This document shows positions 6,325 through 13,099 of a stretch of 21,796 nt of DNA, piece after piece. Below the pieces are notes generated by a model, which made no database searches, had not been told where the DNA came from, and saw nothing but the letters and a program-made list of their open reading frames with translations. Position 1 is the stretch's first letter; every line of letters begins with the position of its first letter. The stretch comes from Acidobacteriota bacterium (lineage in GTDB: Bacteria; Acidobacteriota; Vicinamibacteria; Vicinamibacterales; CAVVIG01). The translations under genes and the position numbers were made by a program. The stretch spans positions 1 through 21,796 of the forward strand of contig QHWF01000006.1 of the NCBI GenBank assembly GCA_003222455.1, given 5' to 3'.

Positions 6325-7233
6325 ATGTCAGCCATCCGGAGTCACTTCGTTCGATACAGAACTCGCAGAACCCGCAGAGGGAGACTTTTCTCCTCGGGTT
6401 CTGCGGTTTCTGCGTTGATCGTCGTAGTGGCGTCGACGCTTCATGCTCAACCCGCTCAACCGCCGGGCGGCCGCGGACGCGGCGCCATCACGTCACCACG
6501 CAACGCGTATCCTGATCGGGCGCCCGCCGATCCGGCAGCCATCGAGCGCGGGAAGGCGCTGTACGGCGTCAACTGTCAGTTCTGTCATGGCGCCGACACG
6601 CGTGGAGGCGACGGCGGGCCGAGCCTGCTGCGATCGTCGACTGTCCTCGACGATCAAAACGGGGAGCTCATCGCGCCGATCGTGCGAAGCGGCCGCCCGG
6701 GGATGCCGAAGTTCACGCTGGGCGACGATCAAATCAAGGACGTTGCGGCGTTCGTGCACAGCTTCCGCGCCGCCGGCTATGACGAGGCGCGCCTTCGACC
6801 ACCGAGCATCATCGTGGGCGATTCGAAGGCCGGCGAGGCGTTCTTCAACGCCCGGTGTGCATCGTGTCATTCGACGACGGGGGATCTGCGCGGCCTGGCG
6901 AGCCGAATCCCCGACGAGCGCCTGCTGCAGCAGACGTGGTTGATGCCGGGGAGCGGCGGTAGTCGCGGCGGTCCACCGCCGGTCACCCTGCCGCCCATCA
7001 TGGTGACGGTGACGCTGCCATCAGGCGAGATGGTGGCAGGGAAGCTCGATCGGCTCGACGACTTCACGGTGTCGCTGATCACGGCCGATGGAACGCACCG
7101 TTCGTTTCGCACGAACGGTAACACGCCCAGGGTGGACGTTCGCGACCCGCTCCAGCCTCACCGGGATCTGCTCGGCGTCTACACCGATGCGGACATTCAC
7201 AACGTGACCGCGTTTCTGGTGACTCTGAAATGA
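6325..7233 (+). CDS. Exported di-heme cytochrome c with C-terminal beta domain (module 1)
   Basis: This is a 302-residue periplasmic electron carrier. It has an Arg-rich n-region (RTRRTRRGR), a hydrophobic stretch (AVSALIVVVAS) and likely cleavage near HAQ. Two heme-binding motifs follow, CQFCH (84-88) and CASCH (178-182), with GMPKF (126-130) supplying a Met ligand for the first heme. Residues about 225-265 form a small beta-rich domain (VTVTLPSGEMVAGKLDRLDDFTVSL) resembling the Sm-like segment seen in other heme-binding dehydrogenase partners. A final conserved DADIHNVTAFLVTLK helix closes the protein. The signal peptide is encoded by an inverted repeat. Its stop overlaps the start of the PQQ dehydrogenase (ATGA), so it is almost certainly that enzyme's electron acceptor. 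It is paralogous to the cytochrome at 9294. Confidence 0.9.
   Translation: MSAIRSHFVRYRTRRTRRGRLFSSGSAVSALIVVVASTLHAQPAQPPGGRGRGAITSPRNAYPDRAPADPAAIERGKALYGVNCQFCHGADTRGGDGGPSLLRSSTVLDDQNGELIAPIVRSGRPGMPKFTLGDDQIKDVAAFVHSFRAAGYDEARLRPPSIIVGDSKAGEAFFNARCASCHSTTGDLRGLASRIPDERLLQQTWLMPGSGGSRGGPPPVTLPPIMVTVTLPSGEMVAGKLDRLDDFTVSLITADGTHRSFRTNGNTPRVDVRDPLQPHRDLLGVYTDADIHNVTAFLVTLK
6357..6412. repeat. Inverted repeat encoding the signal peptide of cytochrome 1
   Basis: The arms at 6357-6374 (cagaactcgcagaacccg) and 6395-6412 (cgggttctgcggtttctg) pair at 16 of 18 positions, 11 of them consecutive. In the reading frame the left arm gives the basic RTRRTR and the right arm the small or hydrophobic SGSAVS. 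One hairpin therefore encodes both the n-region and the beginning of the h-region. Confidence 0.7.
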
Positions 7234-9275
7234 TCATGGGCGCGCTGTTCTCGCGGATTCGAACGTTTCTTCCACTGGCGCTGGGGCCCCACCCCCAGCG
7301 CGAACTGACGCTGACACCGCGCGGCGGATTCGCATGTCCGCCGCGCGGTGTGGCCGCAGGCGCTCTTCCACTGGCGCTGGGGCCCCACCGCCTCCACCCC
7401 AACGCGGCTGCCGCGTTGGGGGCCCCGGCCAAGCGCGAACTGACGCTGACACCGCGCGGTGGATTCGCATGTCCGCCGCGCGCTGTGGCCGCAGGCGCTT
7501 TTGCACTGGCGCCGGGGCCCTTCAGCCTACGCTCGCTCTGCGAGCGACGGCGGCGCGAACAGGCGCCGATGCCGCGTGGCGGACCGCGCGGCATGGCCGC
7601 AGGCGCTGCTCTATTGCTTATCGCCTCCGGCTTTACGGCGGCTGCCAGCGACGGCTTGGATCCAGCTGCCCTGTTGAAACCGCTCGCCGATTCGTGGCCG
7701 TCCTACTCGGGCGACTACACCGGACGGCGATACAGCGCGTTGACCCAGATCAATCAGTCGAACGTGAAAAACCTGACGCTCGTCTGGGCCGCCAGACTCA
7801 CGGGCGGTCCGGGCGCCGGCGGGTTCGGGCCAGGCTCCCCGGCGGCAGCGGCGCGGACCGTCATTGGCGGCGAAGGCAGCGGCGACATCGCGGTGGCTGG
7901 CGCGACGACCGTGAAGGGCGCGGTGTTGATGGTGAACGGCATGCTGTACGTCACCGCGCCCGATAACGTGTGGGCGCTCGATGCACACGACGGTCATGAG
8001 CTGTGGCATTACTTCTGGAAAACAAAGGGCGGCACCCACATCGGCAACCGCGGCGCGGCGATCTGGGGCACCTATCTGTATTTCGTCACGCCGGACGATT
8101 ATTTCGTCTCGCTCGACACGAAGACCGGACATGAGCGGTGGCACAAGGAAGCCGCCCCGTTCAGCCAGCAATACTTCATGACCTCGGCGCCGATGACGAT
8201 CGGCAATCACATCATCGTCGGCACCGGGAACGATCTCGATTCGCCCGGGTATCTGATGTCGTTCGATCCCGAAACGGGAGAGCAGCAGTGGCGCTTCTAC
8301 ACGGTGCCGATGAACGCGGGCGATCCGGGGCTGGAGACGTGGAAGAGCCTCGACGCGGCACGTCATGGCGGCGGTCACCCATGGCTCCCGGGTGTTTACG
8401 ATCCCGAGACGCATCTCTATATTTTTGGCACCGGCAATCCGACGCCGGCGTACACATCGAAGCCGCGCGGCGAAGGGATGGACAACCTGTTCACCTGCGC
8501 CATCGTCGCGCTGAATGTCGATACGGGGAAGATGGAATGGTATTACCAGACCTCGCCCCACGATACGCACGACTGGGATTCGGCGCAGACGCCGGTCCTC
8601 GTCGACGGCGACTTCCGCGGCAGCGGTCCGCGGAAGATGGTGCTGACCGCCAGCCGGAACGGCTACTACTTCACGCTCGATCGCCGCACCGGGGAACATC
8701 TGGTGACGAGCAAGTTTTCCGAAACGGTCAACTGGGCCAAGGGGCTGAACGCGAAAGGCCAGCCGGTGCGGGAGCCGGCAAAGGATCATCACATCGCCGG
8801 TGCGCTGGTTTCGGCGGCGAACGGCGGCGCCACCAACTGGCCGCCGCCGGCCTACAGCCCGGACACGCAGCTGCTCTACGTGCCGACGTCCGAGACCTAC
8901 GCCATGTATTACCTGAGTGAAACCGACCCGCGCGGCGCGATGGGCCTCGGGGGCAAAGACGAGATCGGCGTCGGCACGATGGGCAGCTACATTTCCGCAA
9001 TCGATTACAAGACCGGGAACACGGTGTGGCGTCACCGGTTCCGCACGGTCGGCACCACGCGGGGCGCACCGGGTCTGCTGACCACGGCCGGCAAACTGCT
9101 GTTCGGCGGCGACGTGTCGGGGAACTTCGTCGCGTTCGATCCGGCCAATGGCAATGTGCTGTGGCACACGCAGATTGGCCAGGTGACGAACGCGCCGGAA
9201 ACGTATATGGTCGACGGCCGCCAGCACGTGCTCATCGCCGCGGGCGACATGTTGTATACATTTGCGTTGTACTAA
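7230..9275 (+). CDS. PQQ-dependent dehydrogenase (module 1)
   Basis: This is a quinoprotein dehydrogenase of the methanol/alcohol/glucose type: an eight-bladed propeller binding PQQ in the periplasm and oxidising an alcohol or sugar. Seen are DSWPSYSGDYTGRRYSAL at the mature N-terminus, propeller docking repeats (WALDAHDGHELWHY, SLDTKTGHERWH, LDRRTGEHLV, FDPANGNVLWH), GGTHIGNRG, SPHDTHDWDSAQTPVL, and GATNWPPPAYSPDTQLLYVP. The mature part has a single Cys, so the vicinal disulfide of methanol dehydrogenases is absent, and there is no heme domain; the cytochrome encoded upstream fills that role. The ATG at 7230 overlaps the cytochrome stop, but the first about 115 residues are repeat-encoded. 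In-frame ATGs at 7569 and 7593 would give a normal signal peptide (MAAGAALLLIASGFTAAAS), so the true start is uncertain. Substrate unknown. Confidence 0.88.
   Translation: MIMGALFSRIRTFLPLALGPHPQRELTLTPRGGFACPPRGVAAGALPLALGPHRLHPNAAAALGAPAKRELTLTPRGGFACPPRAVAAGAFALAPGPFSLRSLCERRRREQAPMPRGGPRGMAAGAALLLIASGFTAAASDGLDPAALLKPLADSWPSYSGDYTGRRYSALTQINQSNVKNLTLVWAARLTGGPGAGGFGPGSPAAAARTVIGGEGSGDIAVAGATTVKGAVLMVNGMLYVTAPDNVWALDAHDGHELWHYFWKTKGGTHIGNRGAAIWGTYLYFVTPDDYFVSLDTKTGHERWHKEAAPFSQQYFMTSAPMTIGNHIIVGTGNDLDSPGYLMSFDPETGEQQWRFYTVPMNAGDPGLETWKSLDAARHGGGHPWLPGVYDPETHLYIFGTGNPTPAYTSKPRGEGMDNLFTCAIVALNVDTGKMEWYYQTSPHDTHDWDSAQTPVLVDGDFRGSGPRKMVLTASRNGYYFTLDRRTGEHLVTSKFSETVNWAKGLNAKGQPVREPAKDHHIAGALVSAANGGATNWPPPAYSPDTQLLYVPTSETYAMYYLSETDPRGAMGLGGKDEIGVGTMGSYISAIDYKTGNTVWRHRFRTVGTTRGAPGLLTTAGKLLFGGDVSGNFVAFDPANGNVLWHTQIGQVTNAPETYMVDGRQHVLIAAGDMLYTFALY
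7297..7520 (+). repeat. Two 90-bp direct repeats at the 5' end of PQQ dehydrogenase 1
   Basis: Copies at 7297-7386 and 7432-7520 are nearly identical and offset by exactly 135 bp (45 codons), so the frame is preserved. Each carries a hairpin: in copy 1 a perfect 15-bp stem (7314-7328 with 7337-7351) around ttcgcatg. The unit's last 20 bases also occur just before copy 1 at 7270-7290. Between the copies, 7397-7421 holds the palindrome ccccaacgcggc/gccgcgttgggg, also present at 6196-6220. Confidence 0.8.
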
Positions 9276-9293
9276 CGACGGCCGGACTTGAAC

Positions 9294-10124
9294 ATGAAAA
9301 ACCTCGGGGCATTTCCCATTGTGTCCTTTGTATCTTTTGTGTCCTTCGTTTCGATTCAGGCCCAACAGCCCCAACCACCGGAGCCGCAATTCGATCCTGC
9401 CGCGGTCGAGCGCGGCCAGCAGTTGCTGGCATCGCAGTGCGGCTTCTGTCACGGATCGACCGGTCGTGGCGCAGCGAGCGGACCGGATCTCACACGGTCG
9501 GAGCTGGTACAGAACGACGACAACGGGACGCAGCTTGGCGCGTTTCTCGCGGTCGGCCGGCCCGATCGCGGCATGCCGCCCTTCGACTTGAGTCGGGCGC
9601 AGGTCTCGGATCTCGCGACCTTCCTGCACCGCGCGATCTATTTCGCGTCGAATCGGCGGCTGTACAAGATTCTCGACATCCTGGTCGGCGACAAGCAGGC
9701 AGGCGAGGCATACTTCAACGGCGCGGGACGGTGCGGCACGTGTCATTCGCCGGCAGGGAATCTCAGAGGCGTCGGCGCCAAGTACGATCCGGTCACCTTG
9801 CAGGGGCGACTGTTACTGCCGCGCGGCCGACCGCCGAATCCGGGTGGGCCACCGCCGCCGCCGTTGTACACGGAACCGACCGCCATGAAGGTGTCGGTCA
9901 CGACACCATCGGGTGAGACGGCGAGCGGCGCCCTGGTCCGCCTGACCGACTTCGAAGTGACGTTGTACGAAGCGTCTTCCGGCCGCATGCGGTCCTGGTT
10001 GCGCAACGGCGATGTTCCGAAGGTGGTCGTGACCGACCCGCTGCAGGCGCATGTCGATCAGCTGACGAAGTGGACCGATGCGGACATGCACAACATGACC
10101 GCGTATCTGGCGAGTCTGAAATGA
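9294..10124 (+). CDS. Exported di-heme cytochrome c with C-terminal beta domain (module 2)
   Basis: This 276-residue periplasmic cytochrome is paralogous to the one at 6325. The signal peptide MKNLGAFPIVSFVSFVSFVSIQAQ is followed by CGFCH (49-53), GMPPF (93-97) as the first Met ligand, and CGTCH (147-151). A Pro-rich linker leads to the beta domain (VSVTTPSGETASGALVRLTDFEVTL), and the C-terminal DADMHNMTAYLASLK matches module 1. The WLMPG seen after the second heme in module 1 is LLLPR here, so that Met is absent; TAMKV remains as a candidate ligand. I chose ATG 9294; a TTG at 9288 is in frame. It lies 18 bp after PQQ dehydrogenase 1 and overlaps PQQ dehydrogenase 2 by ATGA, which suggests one transcript for all four genes. 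Confidence 0.9.
   Translation: MKNLGAFPIVSFVSFVSFVSIQAQQPQPPEPQFDPAAVERGQQLLASQCGFCHGSTGRGAASGPDLTRSELVQNDDNGTQLGAFLAVGRPDRGMPPFDLSRAQVSDLATFLHRAIYFASNRRLYKILDILVGDKQAGEAYFNGAGRCGTCHSPAGNLRGVGAKYDPVTLQGRLLLPRGRPPNPGGPPPPPLYTEPTAMKVSVTTPSGETASGALVRLTDFEVTLYEASSGRMRSWLRNGDVPKVVVTDPLQAHVDQLTKWTDADMHNMTAYLASLK
9321..9356 (+). repeat. 9-bp tandem repeat forming a signal-peptide core
   Basis: Four units (gtgtccttt, gtatctttt, gtgtccttc, gtttcgatt) encode VSF, VSF, VSF and VSI, that is, the whole hydrophobic region of the cytochrome 2 signal peptide. Confidence 0.75.
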
Positions 10125-11953
10125 TCAGCAGGCAACCGGCTCGATTGAAGGGGCCCGCCTCCGCCCGCTCGCTGTTCAGGCGAGCTTCGGCGTGGCTCGC
10201 CGACCAGCCTCCGCCAAGGCTGCGGCGGTCCGCCGGAGCGTCAGCGCAGGCGGAAGCGCCTTCGGCGCGAAGGCGGCGCCCTCCCGCTCGGCTGAAGCCA
10301 GGCGCTCCATCGGCAATCGTATTTGTCGTCGCGATCGGTCTGGTCGCCGTCGGCCTTGCCGCGCAGGGACCGATGCTCGATCCGGCGCTGCTGATGAAGC
10401 CGCCGGTCGATGCGTGGCCGACGTATCACGGCGATTACTCGGGCCGGCGATACAGCACGCTCAAACAGATCAACGCGGGCAACGTGAAGAATCTCACGCT
10501 CGCGTGGGTGTACCGGCTCAATACCTCGCGCAGCGGCGCGATGCTCGGGGGTGAAGGGCCCGAGACGCCGCCAGCCGTCGGCCCGCCCTCCATCAAATCC
10601 ACTCCGCTGCTGCTGAACGGCATGCTCTATTTTTCCGCACCCGACCATGTCTGGGCGGTCGATGCGCGAACGGGCCGGGAGATCTGGCACTTCGCATGGA
10701 AGACCCGCGGCGGCGATCACATCGGAAACCGCGGCGTCGGCATCTACGGCAACTGGCTGTACTTTCTGACGCCCGACAACTATTTCGTCTCGCTCGATCT
10801 CGCGACGGGCAAGGAGCGCTGGCATCACGAAATCGCCAACATGAAGCGGGAGTACTTTTCGACCAACGCGCCGATCATCATCGGCCGGCACGTGATCATC
10901 GGCGTCGGCGGCGACGCGCTCGACATCCCCGGGTATCTCGAATCGCGCGACCCGGAAAATGGCGACCTGGTATGGCGCTGGAACACGACGCCGCGCCCCG
11001 GCGAGCCGGAGGCGGCGACGTGGCCGAACGAGTACGCCATGTCGAACGGCGGCGGCATGCCCTGGCTCCCGGGTACGTACGATCCCGAGCTGAACCTCTA
11101 TTACCTCGGAACAGGCAACCCGAATCCGGTGCTCACCGGCCGCAGCCGCGAAGGCGACAACCTCTATACATGTTCGATCGTGGCGCTCAACCCGGATACC
11201 GGCAAGATGGCGTGGTACTTCCAGGCCACACCGCACGACACCCACGACTGGGATGCCGCGCAGACGCCGGTGCTCATCGACGGCGTCTACGACGGCCGTC
11301 CGCGCAAGCTGCTCGCGCAGGCGAACCGCAACGGGCACTTCATCCTGCTCGATCGGACCAACGGGCAGCATCTCGTGACCACGAGGATGATCGACTCGCT
11401 GAACTGGACGAAGGCGATCAACGCGAAAGGCCAGCCGGTTCGGAATCCTGAGAAGGACGCCAACGTGCCGGGCACGCTCGTTTCGCCGGACACGAGCGGT
11501 GCGACCAACTGGCCGCCGCCAAGTTTCAGCCCCGACACGGGTCTCTTCTATGTCGCCACGCGCCAGAGTTTCAGTGTGATGTACCTCACCGACACTGACG
11601 AGCGGCCGCAGGGCTGGGCCGCCGCGGAGCGCAATGTCGGGAACGTCGGCAGCGCGCTGAAGGCAATCGATTACCGGACGGGCAAGGTCCGCTGGTCGCA
11701 CCCGCTGGCCACGGGACCGGCCGGCAGCGTCGGCGGTGCGATGGGTCTGCTGAGCACGGCCGGCGGACTGTTGTTCGGGAATGACGGCGGAGGAAATTTC
11801 GTCGCGTACGAGCCGGCGACGGGGAGGCCGCTCTGGCACGCGGGCCTTGGTGCGAACACGAGTAATGGCCCCCAGACCTACCTGCTCGACGGTCGCCAGT
11901 ACATCGTCGTCGGCGCCGGCGACACGCTTTTCGCATTCGCGCTGCAGCAATGA
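10121..11953 (+). CDS. PQQ-dependent dehydrogenase (module 2)
   Basis: This is a second quinoprotein dehydrogenase, 610 residues, paralogous to the one at 7230. Shared landmarks are VDAWPTYHGDYSGRRYSTL, GGDHIGNRGVGIYGNWLYF, PHDTHDWDAAQTPVL, AINAKGQPVRNPEKD, GATNWPPPSFSPDTGLFYVA and the C-terminal DGRQYIVVGAGDTLFAFAL. It lacks a heme domain and a vicinal Cys pair. The start is the ATG overlapping the cytochrome 2 stop; a TTG at 10145 is the only other in-frame start before the hydrophobic segment (AIVFVVAIGLVAVGLAAQ, about residues 64-81). The Arg-rich stretch of about 50 residues between them, encoded by a palindromic repeat, must therefore be translated. This gives an unusually long signal-peptide n-region. 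Substrate unknown; partner is cytochrome 2. Confidence 0.9.
   Translation: MISRQPARLKGPASARSLFRRASAWLADQPPPRLRRSAGASAQAEAPSARRRRPPARLKPGAPSAIVFVVAIGLVAVGLAAQGPMLDPALLMKPPVDAWPTYHGDYSGRRYSTLKQINAGNVKNLTLAWVYRLNTSRSGAMLGGEGPETPPAVGPPSIKSTPLLLNGMLYFSAPDHVWAVDARTGREIWHFAWKTRGGDHIGNRGVGIYGNWLYFLTPDNYFVSLDLATGKERWHHEIANMKREYFSTNAPIIIGRHVIIGVGGDALDIPGYLESRDPENGDLVWRWNTTPRPGEPEAATWPNEYAMSNGGGMPWLPGTYDPELNLYYLGTGNPNPVLTGRSREGDNLYTCSIVALNPDTGKMAWYFQATPHDTHDWDAAQTPVLIDGVYDGRPRKLLAQANRNGHFILLDRTNGQHLVTTRMIDSLNWTKAINAKGQPVRNPEKDANVPGTLVSPDTSGATNWPPPSFSPDTGLFYVATRQSFSVMYLTDTDERPQGWAAAERNVGNVGSALKAIDYRTGKVRWSHPLATGPAGSVGGAMGLLSTAGGLLFGNDGGGNFVAYEPATGRPLWHAGLGANTSNGPQTYLLDGRQYIVVGAGDTLFAFALQQ
10207..10257 (+). 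repeat. Dispersed palindromic repeat, copy 2 (inside PQQ dehydrogenase 2)
   Basis: The core gcctccgccaaggctgcggc plus ggtccgccggagcgtcagcg and a closing caggcggaagc matches the copies at 2481-2550 (opposite strand) and 12123-12193. It is read here in another frame (PPPRLRRSAGASAQAEA) than at 12123 (SAKATVVRRSFSEGG), so it is conserved as DNA, not as protein. Confidence 0.75.
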
Positions 11954-11967
11954 GCGCGAAGCGAATA

Positions 11968-12067
11968 TGAGATTGCTGATTGTTGATTGCTGATTGGTGA
12001 TTTCTGATTGGTGAATGCGGATTGCTGATTGAAATCAACAATCAGCACTCAGCATTCAGCAATCTCA
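11968..12067. repeat. Large inverted repeat of gattgctgatt words
   Basis: The arms at 11968-11996 and 12039-12067 (29 nt each) are complementary at 26 of 29 positions. The left side continues into degenerate tandem copies of gattgctgatt/gattggtgattt up to 12031. It begins 15 bp after the PQQ dehydrogenase 2 stop and touches the next gene's start region. It may end the cytochrome/PQQ transcript or stabilise its 3' end. Confidence 0.75.
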
Positions 12068-12078
12068 TGAAGGAAATT

Positions 12079-13068
12079 ATGTATACACGCCGCGAATTCG
12101 GGATCTTAACGCTCGCGGGTCTTGTCCGGCCGACCACCTCCGCCAAGGCTACGGTGGTCCGCCGTAGCTTCAGCGAAGGCGGAAGCCCGGACACGACGAC
12201 TATGGCGGCAGCCGCCGACGCCACCGTGAATGGCGTGCGGGTTGGGGTGCAGACCTACAGCTTCCGCGACCTGCCGCGGCCCCCAGGCGGCGACGGAATC
12301 GACCCGGTCATCAAGGCGATGACCGCATGCGGCCTCACCGAGTGTGAGCTGTTCTCCCCGCAGGCCGAGCCGCAGTTCAATGCCGGCGCGCGTGGGGCCC
12401 GCGGCAGCCGTCCGCCCGCGGAGACGCAGCAGGCCCGCGAGGACCTTCGCAAGTGGCGCGTCGAAACGCCGCTCGATCATTTCGGCGCCATCAAGAAAAA
12501 GTTCGATGCCTCCGGCATGACGGTCTACGCGTACAACTACAGTCCGAACGCGAGCTTCACCGACGCCGAGATCGACCGCGGATTCGAGATGGCGAAGGCG
12601 CTGGGCGCGGGCATCATCACCGCGTCGACGACGCTCGATGTTGCAAAACGTATCCAGCCGTTCGCCGAGAAGCATCGGATGGTCGTCGCGATGCACGGCC
12701 ACTCCAAGGTCGACGATCCGAACGAATTCGCCACGCCTGACAGCTTCGCCGCCGCCATGAAGATGTCGAAGTACTTCAAGGTGAACCTCGATATCGGCCA
12801 TTTCACCGCCGGCAACTTCGACGCCATCTCGTACATCCGCGAGCACCATGCGGACATCACCAATCTGCACCTGAAGGATCGTAAAAAGAATCAAGGGGAC
12901 AACACACGCTGGGGCGAAGGGGACACCCCGATCCGCGAAGTCCTGCAGCTGCTGAAAAAGGAACGCTGGCCGATCCGCGCGTACATCGAGTACGAATATG
13001 GCGGGCCGGGCACGCCGATCGAAGAGGTCACGAAGTGTCTCGACTATGTGAAGAAGGCGCTCGCCTGA
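12079..13068 (+). CDS. Sugar phosphate isomerase/epimerase-type TIM-barrel protein with Tat-like N-terminus
   Basis: This 329-residue protein belongs to the xylose-isomerase-like TIM-barrel family (AP endonuclease 2 fold). The barrel starts at VRVGVQTYSFRDLP (53-66). It shows metal-site-type strands: TECELFSPQ, MHGHSK, VNLDIGHFTAG, ITNLHLKDRKKNQG and the C-terminal AYIEYEYGG. The N-terminus YTRREFGILTLAGL carries a twin-arginine motif, typical of exported members. A palindromic repeat then interrupts it (residues about 15-39, including SAKATVVRRSFSEGG). I chose ATG 12079 because aaggaa lies 4-5 nt upstream; ATG 12067 is in frame. If export is broken, the ATG at 12202 could give a cytoplasmic form. 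Its neighbour is a Gfo/Idh/MocA oxidoreductase, suggesting keto-sugar processing. Substrate unknown. Confidence 0.88.
   Translation: MYTRREFGILTLAGLVRPTTSAKATVVRRSFSEGGSPDTTTMAAAADATVNGVRVGVQTYSFRDLPRPPGGDGIDPVIKAMTACGLTECELFSPQAEPQFNAGARGARGSRPPAETQQAREDLRKWRVETPLDHFGAIKKKFDASGMTVYAYNYSPNASFTDAEIDRGFEMAKALGAGIITASTTLDVAKRIQPFAEKHRMVVAMHGHSKVDDPNEFATPDSFAAAMKMSKYFKVNLDIGHFTAGNFDAISYIREHHADITNLHLKDRKKNQGDNTRWGEGDTPIREVLQLLKKERWPIRAYIEYEYGGPGTPIEEVTKCLDYVKKALA
12123..12193 (+). repeat. Dispersed palindromic repeat, copy 3 (inside the Tat-type isomerase)
   Basis: Outer arms tgtccgg (12123) and ccggaca (to 12193) enclose the core cctccgccaaggctacggtg, then gtccgccgtagcttcagcga and aggcgga. It is the same family as the copies at 2481 and 10207. 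It lies in frame directly after the Tat-like hydrophobic stretch. Confidence 0.8.
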
Positions 13069-13099
13069 ACAACGAGCGAGCGGAGGCGGGAGCGATCGC

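Noticed and set aside
7611..9746. Very long minus-strand open frame (711 codons) opposite PQQ dehydrogenase 1 and cytochrome 2
   Set aside because: It is the antisense shadow of two clear genes in GC-rich DNA. The product is Arg/His/Val-rich without any domain, while the plus strand shows PQQ and heme motifs.
10070..10120. Start of PQQ dehydrogenase 2 inside cytochrome 2 at 10070
   Set aside because: It would add 17 residues that duplicate the cytochrome's C-terminal coding DNA in another frame; the ATGA overlap at 10121 matches the parallel junction at 7230.
10241..11950. Minus-strand open frame of 569 codons opposite PQQ dehydrogenase 2
   Set aside because: Same antisense effect of codon bias; no recognisable motifs, and the plus strand is unambiguous.
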